A program made the translations under genes and the position numbers. From JAEZDR01 sp039811185 (GTDB taxonomy: Bacteria; Bacteroidota; Bacteroidia; Chitinophagales; Chitinophagaceae): 64,000 bases of DNA. Location of the stretch: NCBI GenBank assembly GCA_039811185.1, contig JBDHYF010000002.1:124001-188000 (forward strand), given 5' to 3'. Positions 57,620 to 64,000 of the stretch are shown in pieces. A model generated the notes under the pieces. That model did no database searches. It was not told the origin of the DNA and was given only the letters and a program-made list of their open reading frames with translations. Position 1 is the first letter of the stretch, and each line of letters begins with the position of its first letter.

Positions 57620-58985
57620 GATATCATTTTTTACAATACTGCTTTTCCTAGCGGGAGCGACTACCGCTCAGCAAACGCACAGAATAACGGTAGAGCAGGC
57701 GGTTGAAATAGCATTTAAAAACGTTGCAGAACTAAAAAATGCGCGGCTCGAGTATGAAATTCAGAAAGCAAAAAACTCGGAAATTTTAGGGCAGGCATTA
57801 CCGCAGGTTACCGGATCGGCAGGAGTGCAGCACTATATCGAACTTCCGAAAATTTTATTTCCCGATGGTTCGCAAGCCGGTGTGTACAGCATCTTAAAAA
57901 ACGAAGGACTGCTGCCACCATCTACCCCGGTGCCGGCGCCTACGATGCAGCAAATTAGTTTTCAGCAGCCGTGGAACGCAAACCTGAGCGGCACGCTGAC
58001 ACAACTGCTTTTTCAGCCGGATGTGTTTGTTGGCCTTCAGGCGCGGAAAACAGCACTGAACCTTACCGAAGCGCAGATAAAAACCGTGGAAGAGAAGGTA
58101 AAAGACTCTGCTTACAAAAAGTATTACGCCATCTTGATTGCTCAGAAACAACTCGATTTTTTAGATGAAAGCATTGTGCGCGTAAACAAACTGTACAGCG
58201 ATCAACAGGCATTGTTTAAAAACGGATTTATAGAAAAACTCGATCTCGATAAAACCGAAGTGCAATTAAACAACTTAAAAACCACGAGAAGCCTTGTTGA
58301 AAATGCGCTGCAGATTAATTACGGCGTACTGAAATTAACGCTGAATCTTCCGCAAAAAGATACCGTGGTGCTCACCGATAATCTAACAATTGATAAGGTG
58401 AAAGAAGAGGTGCTAACCGACACCTTTAATTACGAAAACAGAGTGGAAGTTAAGAGCCTGCAATATTTGCGCGATTTGCAGAAGCTGGATGTAAAGCGAT
58501 ATAGAATGGGATATATTCCAACGCTTGCTGCGCAATTTAATTACGGCGTGAGCGGTATGGGCGAACGTTTTATTTCGGACAAATCTACCATCTGGCTGCG
58601 CAGTTCGTACATCGGACTGAATTTGTCGGTTCCGATTTTTGATGGATTGCAGCGACAGCAGAAAATTAAACAGTCGCAACTCACACTCGAAAAAACAGAG
58701 AACAACCTCGATGCCTTAAAGAATGCAATCGATTTTGAGCAGTTCGCCTTCCGGTCGCAATTCACCAATGCCTTGCTGAATCTTGATGCAATGGATAGAA
58801 ATATGGAACTCGCAAAAAGGGTTTTCAATGCCACTCAACTTAAATATCAACAGGGATTGGGCAGCAGTTTCGAGGTGCTGCAGTCAGAAACGGAACTGCA
58901 AACTGCACAAAACAATTATTTCAATGCACTCTATAACGCAATTGTTTCAAAAATCAGTTACTACCGTTCGCTCGGAAAATTATAA
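57612..58985 (+). CDS. TolC-family outer-membrane channel of the second RND system
   Basis: The ATG at 57612 overlaps the tetR stop by 8 nt. The 457-residue protein has a signal peptide (ISFFTILLFLAGATTAQ), the opening TolC repeat ITVEQAVEIAFKNVAELKNA, long helices such as LYSDQQALFKNGFIEKLDLD, barrel strand GLNLSVPIFDGLQRQ and the closing LGSSFEVLQSETELQTAQNN. It forms the outer-membrane exit duct for the adaptor and pump encoded next, which start 22 nt and then 39 nt after the preceding stops. Confidence 0.93.
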   Translation: MRRISFFTILLFLAGATTAQQTHRITVEQAVEIAFKNVAELKNARLEYEIQKAKNSEILGQALPQVTGSAGVQHYIELPKILFPDGSQAGVYSILKNEGLLPPSTPVPAPTMQQISFQQPWNANLSGTLTQLLFQPDVFVGLQARKTALNLTEAQIKTVEEKVKDSAYKKYYAILIAQKQLDFLDESIVRVNKLYSDQQALFKNGFIEKLDLDKTEVQLNNLKTTRSLVENALQINYGVLKLTLNLPQKDTVVLTDNLTIDKVKEEVLTDTFNYENRVEVKSLQYLRDLQKLDVKRYRMGYIPTLAAQFNYGVSGMGERFISDKSTIWLRSSYIGLNLSVPIFDGLQRQQKIKQSQLTLEKTENNLDALKNAIDFEQFAFRSQFTNALLNLDAMDRNMELAKRVFNATQLKYQQGLGSSFEVLQSETELQTAQNNYFNALYNAIVSKISYYRSLGKL

Positions 58986-59007
58986 TCACAAAAATCAACA
59001 GCAATCT

Positions 59008-60177
59008 ATGCAACCAAATATCAAACTCGTTTTCTCATTGGCGGCCATCGTTGTGCTTACAGCATGCGGCGCAAAAAACGATAAAGCCAAACAGATAAGC
59101 ATTAAGCAGGAGAAAATTACCAAACTAAAAAAGCAGCAGTCCGATATTGCTGTAGAAATTGAAAAGCTCGAAACGGAATTGTACGCACTGGATCCGTCGC
59201 TCGCAAAAGAGCAGATGGCTAAGCTGGTGGCGCTGCGGAAAATTGACGCTTCTTCTTTTAAACATGAGATAAGGCTGCAAGGCAAAATAGATGCAGAAAA
59301 TACAGCCTATGTAGCTCCGCCGAACGGCCAGGGAGGCGTGGTTACTGCCGTTTATGTAAAACAAGGGCAGCCGGTTACCAAAGGGCAAACCCTTCTTCAA
59401 CTCGACCCTATGACGCTGCAACAGCAGATTGAGCCGCTCCGCGTACAGTTGGAAACAGCCAAGGACGTTTATAATCGCCGTCAAAATTTATGGAAGCAGG
59501 GAATTGGAAGCGAAGTGGAACTGATCAGCGCGCGCACACAAGTGGAAGCTCTGGAAAAAAACATTGCTACACTGAGAAAGCAAATCAGCTTGTTTACTGT
59601 AAAAGCGCCTGAGTCGGGCATAGCCGATTTGGTAAACATTCGCGTGGGCGAAATGTTTGTAGGCACTACAGCCGCCGGCCCTCAGATCAGAATTGTCAAT
59701 ACCAACAATTTAAAAGTGGTAGCACAAGTTCCTGAAAACTACATCACCAAAGTAAGCACCGGCAACCCGGTTACTGTTTATCTGCCTGATACCGATAAAA
59801 GTATTCCCGCAAAAATTTCCGTAATCGGAAAGCAGATCGACCCATTGAGCAGATCGTTTTATGTAGAGGCCAAACTGCCTGTAAGCAAAGACATCAAGCC
59901 GAATCAAATTGCCGTGGTAAAAATTCAGGACTATGCAGCCGCCAACACCATCACCATTCCGGTTAACACATTGCAAAACGATGAAAAAGGAAAATATGTA
60001 ATGGTTGCCGTACAGGAAAAAGGCAAACTGGTGGCACGCAAAAAACCGGTGCAAATTGGAATGTTAAACAACGACGAGCTCGAAATTACCGCCGGCTTAA
60101 ACGAAGGTGATATGCTTGTAACAGAAGGGTTCCAGAATCTTTACGATGGTCAATACTTAACCACCTCTGCGAAATAA
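59008..60177 (+). CDS. RND efflux periplasmic adaptor lipoprotein of the second system
   Basis: The ATG at 59008 (MQPNIKLVFS) gives 389 residues with a lipobox VLTAC; a reading from 58783 would overlap tolC by 200 nt. After the lipid anchor comes a coiled-coil stretch (residues 25-65, rich in Lys/Glu), then the barrel-sandwich halves (AYVAPPNGQGGVVTAVYVKQ near residue 102 and LFTVKAPESGIADLVNIRVG near residue 195), an alpha-hairpin between them, and the beta-barrel domain. The membrane-proximal coiled coil before the adaptor core is longer than usual. Confidence 0.93.
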   Translation: MQPNIKLVFSLAAIVVLTACGAKNDKAKQISIKQEKITKLKKQQSDIAVEIEKLETELYALDPSLAKEQMAKLVALRKIDASSFKHEIRLQGKIDAENTAYVAPPNGQGGVVTAVYVKQGQPVTKGQTLLQLDPMTLQQQIEPLRVQLETAKDVYNRRQNLWKQGIGSEVELISARTQVEALEKNIATLRKQISLFTVKAPESGIADLVNIRVGEMFVGTTAAGPQIRIVNTNNLKVVAQVPENYITKVSTGNPVTVYLPDTDKSIPAKISVIGKQIDPLSRSFYVEAKLPVSKDIKPNQIAVVKIQDYAAANTITIPVNTLQNDEKGKYVMVAVQEKGKLVARKKPVQIGMLNNDELEITAGLNEGDMLVTEGFQNLYDGQYLTTSAK

Positions 60178-60216
60178 AATTTTTAGAAAGCTTCTTTCAA
60201 TTTATTAAGAACATTT

Positions 60217-63200
60217 ATGAGCGCATTAGAAAACTTCACGGAAAAGATTAAGGAGTTTAAACCTACCACGTGGAGTATCAAGAATAAAACATCCATCTAC
60301 CTGATTATGGTGTTTGTGTCTTTGGCCGGCATTTTTAAATTTATTACGCTTCCCAAAGAACAGTTCCCCGATATTGTAATTCCTACTGTTTATGTAAGCA
60401 CCATCTATGTGGGAAACTCTCCCAAGGACATGGAGAACCTTGTTACCCGTCCTATTGAAAAAGAAATTAAAGGCATTACGGGTGCAAAAATTAAAAAAGT
60501 TACCAGCACCTCGCAGCAGGACTACTGCGCTATTATGGTGGAGTTTGACACAGAAGTGAAAACGGATGTAGCAACGCAGAAAGTAAAGGATGCAGTAGAC
60601 AAGGCGCGGAAGGATTTGCCTACCGACCTTACCCAGGAACCCACTGTGCTTGAAGTTAGCTTTTCAGAATTTCCCATCATGTATGTAAACGTAAGCGGCG
60701 ATTTTGATTTGGTAAGACTGAAGGAATTTGCCGACGACCTGCAAGACCGCCTGGAAGAACTTTCTCAGCTGAACCGCGTAGACCTGGTAGGCGCCCCGGA
60801 ACGCGAGTTCCAGATTAATGTAGACAACTACCGCATGCTTGCCGCAAATGTTACGTTCGATAATATTGAGGCAGCCGTAAAACGTGAAAACCTCGACATT
60901 TCGGGCGGCTTGCTCGAAGTAGGGAACAGTAAACGAAACCTGCAGCTAAAAGGACAGCTGAAAAACAAGTACGATATTGAAAACATTATTGTGCGTAACA
61001 CGAGTGGCGCACCGCTTTATCTGAAAGATATTGCCATTGTAAAAGATACTATTAAGGAGCACGAGAGCTACGCCCGTTTAAATGGGAAAAATGTAATTAC
61101 CTTAAACATCATTAAACGTGCAGGAGAAAACCTGATTCAAACGGCCGATGAAGTGAAGCGCGTGGTGCAGGAGATGAAAGAAAAAAACTTTCCTCCCAAC
61201 CTCGATGTTGTTATTACCGGCGACCAAAGCATCAACACCAAAACCTCGTTTAACGAGCTGGTAAACTCCATCGTAATCGGGTTTGTGCTTGTATTGCTTA
61301 TTCTTATGTTTTTTATGGGCGTCACCAATGCCTTTTTTGTGGCCTTGTCGGTACCCCTCAGCATGTTTGTTGCTTTTGTGTTTCTGCCGGCGGCCGATTA
61401 TATCACCGGAACCAATGTAACGCTCAACTTCATCGTACTTTTTGCACTACTTTTTGGGTTAGGGATTATCGTGGACGACGCCATTGTGGTAATCGAAAAC
61501 ACGCATAGAATTTTTATTCAGGCTCAGGGAAAACTTAACTCCGAAAAGTCGGCAATAATGGCGGCAGGTGAAGTGTTTGTGCCGGTGTTGTCGGGTACAC
61601 TTACCACCCTCGCGCCTTTTGTTCCGTTGTTGTTTTGGCCGGGAATCATAGGAAAATTCATGATTTACCTTCCCGCCATGCTCATCTTCACTTTGTCGGC
61701 TTCATTAATCGTGGCCTTCATTATGAACCCCGTGTTCGCGGTTGACTTTATGAATCATGAGGAGCATGAAAAACAACAGTCAAAATCGGCCATATTCAGG
61801 AAAAAAAGTTTTTGGCTGATGGTGGGCTTCGGCATTCTGTTCGACCTGATTGGAATTGCCTACGGCGAACCCGGAAACATGTTTTACTTCTGGGGCAATC
61901 TGCTACTGTTTTTTGGCTTCATCTCCGTGCTGTATGCCTTCATTATTAAAGACGTCATTCATTCGTTTCAAAACCGCTTTTTGCCCGGGTTAATGCGGCG
62001 TTACGAGGTTTTATTAAGATGGGGCCTGCTGGGATGGCGGCCGGTTTATCTCTTGCTTGCAACCATCGGCCTGTTCATTTTCTCTTTTGTATTTTTCGGT
62101 GCACGAAACGTACCCGTAGTATTTTTCCCTTCGAGCGACCCGAATAATATTTACGTTTATTTGAAACTTCCTGCCGGTACGGATGTGGATTATACCGATT
62201 CTGTAACGCGTTCGCTGGAGCAAAAAGTAAACACAGTGTTAGGAAAAAACAATCCGTTGGTGGAAAGCGTCATCTCAAACGTAGCGCTTGGCGCAAACGA
62301 TCCGAACAGCGGCGACAGAAGTACGCGTCCTGAGCTTGGCCGCATTCAAATTTCGTTTGTTGAATTCGAGAAAAGACATGGCGTTTCAACAGCGCCCTAT
62401 CTCGATTCTGTTCGTCATGCAATGAAGGGTATTCCAGGAGCAGAAATTTCTGTCGATCAGGAGAAAGGCGGTCCTCCAACCGATCCTCCGGTAAACATCG
62501 AAATATCCGGAGAGAATTTCGACGACCTGATAAAAACCGCAGTACAGGTTAAAAACTATCTCGATTCGATACAGATTGATGGTGTGGAAGAGTTGAAAAT
62601 GGACATCGATTTAAATAATCCTGAAATCACCCTTACCATCGACAGGCAGCGTGCCCTTGTGGCGGGGGTTTCCACTGCCCAGATAGGAATGCAGATTCGT
62701 ACCGCCCTGTTTGGACGCGAAATATCGAAGATAAAAGATGAAGAAGAGGAATATAAAATTCAGCTTCGCAGCAACGAAAATCAGCGGAAAAAACTTGCCG
62801 ACATCCTTAACATGAACATCGTTTTTCAGGATATGGCGGCAGGAGGTGCAGTAAAGCACGTTCCTATCAGCAGTCTGGTAAATGTAGATTACACCAATAC
62901 GGTTGGAAGTGTAAAAAGAAAAAACCAAAAACGGGTAATCACGCTTCGCTCCAATGTGTTGCAGGGCTACACACCAACGGGCGTAAATACGGAAATAAAG
63001 CAAAACCTCAACAGCTTTAAAACACCGATAGATGACGTTACCATTCGCCAAACCGGCGAGGGCGAGCAGCAAGCAGAAACCGGCGCTTTCCTCGGACGCG
63101 CGCTCATCATTGCGTTAATGCTGATTCTTTTTATCCTCGTGCTGCAATTCAATTCTATCAGTAAATCAGTCATTATTTTAAGCGAAATCATCTTCAGTGT

Positions 63201-63816
63201 AATTGGTGTGCTGATCGGATTTGGAATCACCAAAATGACAGTGTCGGTGGTGATGACCGGAATTGGAATCGTTGGACTGGCGGGCATTGTAGTGAAAAAC
63301 GGAATTTTGGTAATTGAATTTGCCGACGAGCTGCGGATGCGTGGATTAAAAACCCGGGAAGCGGTGATTGAAGCCGGTAAAACCCGTATTATTCCGGTGT
63401 TGCTAACAGCGCTTGCCGCCATTTTTGGCTTAATACCGCTTGCTGTTGGCTTCAACATTAATTTTATCACAGCTTTCAGTGAACTGAATCCACGCATATT
63501 CTTTGGTGGCGACAGCGTTGCGTTCTGGGGGCCGCTTGCATGGACAATCATATTCGGATTAACCTTTGCATTTTTTATGACGCTTGTTATTGTTCCGAGC
63601 ATGTATTTGATTGCTGAGCGGCTGAAAAGGCCGATGCGCCGATTGTTTGGCGGTAAATGGGTTTCTATGATGGGCATTCCGCCGCTGACGCTGATCTTCC
63701 TGCTCATTATGATGCCGATAACGCTGATTAAACATCGCATAGAAAGAAAACGAAGGAGGAGGCGCCTTGCCAATAATGCGCAGGTAAACGAGGCATTTAT
63801 TGGAAGTTGGTTTTAA
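60217..63816 (+). CDS. RND efflux pump, AcrB-like, with extra membrane segments
   Basis: The 1199-residue pump is about 150 residues longer than AcrB. The core is canonical: TM4 proton-relay IIVDDAIVVIEN near residue 418 and GIVGLAGIVVKNGILVIEF near residue 1015. Extra parts are two added hydrophobic segments in the middle (FWLMVGFGILFDLIGIAYG and FYFWGNLLLFFGFISVLYA, about residues 530-580) and a C-terminal hydrophobic segment followed by an arginine-rich tail (HRIERKRRRRRLANN). These enlarged pumps recur in Bacteroidota, as far as I recall. It exports unknown substrates under TetR control and is the last gene before a terminator. Confidence 0.93.
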   Translation: MSALENFTEKIKEFKPTTWSIKNKTSIYLIMVFVSLAGIFKFITLPKEQFPDIVIPTVYVSTIYVGNSPKDMENLVTRPIEKEIKGITGAKIKKVTSTSQQDYCAIMVEFDTEVKTDVATQKVKDAVDKARKDLPTDLTQEPTVLEVSFSEFPIMYVNVSGDFDLVRLKEFADDLQDRLEELSQLNRVDLVGAPEREFQINVDNYRMLAANVTFDNIEAAVKRENLDISGGLLEVGNSKRNLQLKGQLKNKYDIENIIVRNTSGAPLYLKDIAIVKDTIKEHESYARLNGKNVITLNIIKRAGENLIQTADEVKRVVQEMKEKNFPPNLDVVITGDQSINTKTSFNELVNSIVIGFVLVLLILMFFMGVTNAFFVALSVPLSMFVAFVFLPAADYITGTNVTLNFIVLFALLFGLGIIVDDAIVVIENTHRIFIQAQGKLNSEKSAIMAAGEVFVPVLSGTLTTLAPFVPLLFWPGIIGKFMIYLPAMLIFTLSASLIVAFIMNPVFAVDFMNHEEHEKQQSKSAIFRKKSFWLMVGFGILFDLIGIAYGEPGNMFYFWGNLLLFFGFISVLYAFIIKDVIHSFQNRFLPGLMRRYEVLLRWGLLGWRPVYLLLATIGLFIFSFVFFGARNVPVVFFPSSDPNNIYVYLKLPAGTDVDYTDSVTRSLEQKVNTVLGKNNPLVESVISNVALGANDPNSGDRSTRPELGRIQISFVEFEKRHGVSTAPYLDSVRHAMKGIPGAEISVDQEKGGPPTDPPVNIEISGENFDDLIKTAVQVKNYLDSIQIDGVEELKMDIDLNNPEITLTIDRQRALVAGVSTAQIGMQIRTALFGREISKIKDEEEEYKIQLRSNENQRKKLADILNMNIVFQDMAAGGAVKHVPISSLVNVDYTNTVGSVKRKNQKRVITLRSNVLQGYTPTGVNTEIKQNLNSFKTPIDDVTIRQTGEGEQQAETGAFLGRALIIALMLILFILVLQFNSISKSVIILSEIIFSVIGVLIGFGITKMTVSVVMTGIGIVGLAGIVVKNGILVIEFADELRMRGLKTREAVIEAGKTRIIPVLLTALAAIFGLIPLAVGFNINFITAFSELNPRIFFGGDSVAFWGPLAWTIIFGLTFAFFMTLVIVPSMYLIAERLKRPMRRLFGGKWVSMMGIPPLTLIFLLIMMPITLIKHRIERKRRRRRLANNAQVNEAFIGSWF

Positions 63817-63839
63817 CAAGCGCAAATTTTTTTCCGAGA

Positions 63840-63868
63840 AGCCGTTGATACGTTCAACGGCTTTTTTT
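63840..63868 (+). terminator. Rho-independent terminator after the second efflux operon
   Basis: AGCCGTTGA (63840-63848) pairs with TCAACGGCT (63854-63862) in a perfect 9-bp stem with a 5-nt loop, followed by a T-run to 63868. It is 23 nt after the pump stop. Confidence 0.9.
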
Positions 63869-63947
63869 GCCTGAATATTTCTACCTTCGGGCATCGAATT
63901 ATTGCTATTCTGGTCATCTTAATACAAACATCTTTACCAGCTTTTTT

Positions 63948-64000
63948 ATGAAGAACATCCTCCTAACATTTTTTGTTGTCATGATTTCGTTACACGCCGG
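63948..64000 (+). CDS. Start of a secreted protein (partial, cut by the window end)
   Basis: An ATG at 63948 opens a frame that runs off the window. The 17 visible residues (MKNILLTFFVVMISLHA plus the first base pair of a glycine codon) have the form of a signal peptide, so the product is exported. Nothing else can be said. No clear TAnnTTTG box precedes it; TACCTTCG at 63881-63888 is a weak candidate. Confidence 0.6.
   Translation, partial: MKNILLTFFVVMISLHA

Noticed and set aside
62967..63773. 268-residue minus-strand open frame inside the RND pump
   Set aside because: Composition (Ile, Met, Pro, Thr, Ser) is that of the complement of a membrane-helix gene, and no domain is present.
1..64000. 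CRISPR arrays, insertion sequences, prophage, tRNA genes, restriction or toxin-antitoxin modules
   Set aside because: I found no regularly spaced direct repeats, transposase or integrase motifs, tRNA T-loop patterns or recognisable defence genes when reading both strands; small or degenerate elements could still be missed by eye.

Overview
The window reads as a chromosomal segment of a Bacteroidota bacterium, most likely near the Chitinophagales/Sphingobacteriia. The reasons are: two type IX secretion components (a Plug/DUF5103 protein and PorT, the latter beside ubiE); a TamL-type Omp85 lipoprotein; bacillithiol-type YtxJ; lipoproteins with Bacteroidota-style lipoboxes; few Shine-Dalgarno sequences; and repeated matches to the Bacteroidota promoter form TTTG-N19-TAnnTTTG. 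Gene density is very high. Many neighbours overlap at TAATG or ATGA junctions and several convergent pairs overlap at their 3' ends. I saw no tRNA, 16S/23S/5S rRNA, insertion sequence, prophage or CRISPR array, and no stretch above 300 bases lacks a gene.

Layout. 1-5290: the end of a surface-polysaccharide sugar-nucleotide operon (heptose-type nucleotidyltransferase, gmd, fcl, rfbB, rfbC, rfbA), closed by a strong terminator. 5454-10616 (minus): feoB, a polyprenol-phosphate glycosyltransferase, a DEDDh exonuclease and mpl. 10760-21048: a 39-residue lipoprotein, ytxJ, an NAD(P)-binding protein, tamL, an rRNA-type methyltransferase, a YdcF protein, a LolC/E-like permease, the T9SS Plug protein, the SRP RNA (ffs), ruvC, a flippase-like membrane protein and a DUF3108 protein. 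21031-28514: an orphan histidine kinase, a tripartite RND efflux operon and kdsB. 28515-31614: carbonic anhydrase, fabG, and a metal divergon in which a Fur/Zur-type regulator and SCO1 face a MerC protein whose promoter contains a 17-bp palindrome.

31754-39317 is the most unusual block: a PapD-like periplasmic chaperone, two paralogous pilin-like secreted proteins, a 1179-residue usher-like outer-membrane barrel and a secreted protein with four FKBP domains. The junctions overlap and a hairpin terminator lies between the two subunit genes. I read it as a candidate, poorly described chaperone-usher-like surface fibre system of Bacteroidota. This is inference from architecture, not a demonstrated function.

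39310-47499 holds an inositol-monophosphatase family enzyme, a GT2 glycosyltransferase, a GH3-type acyl-amido synthetase with a LysE exporter and leucine dehydrogenase, an MFS transporter, porT and ubiE. 47518-56854 holds an ECF sigma factor, uvrA, a small lipoprotein, a Nei/Fpg glycosylase, an 89-residue unknown, an MBL hydrolase and a large TolB-propeller/Omp85-barrel fusion. 57002-63816 is a TetR-controlled second RND efflux operon. The last 53 bases begin another secreted protein.

Together the genes describe a Gram-negative envelope-rich locus: LPS/capsule precursors, outer-membrane assembly, secretion, two efflux pumps, metal handling and a candidate surface appendage, mixed with housekeeping repair and metabolism genes.
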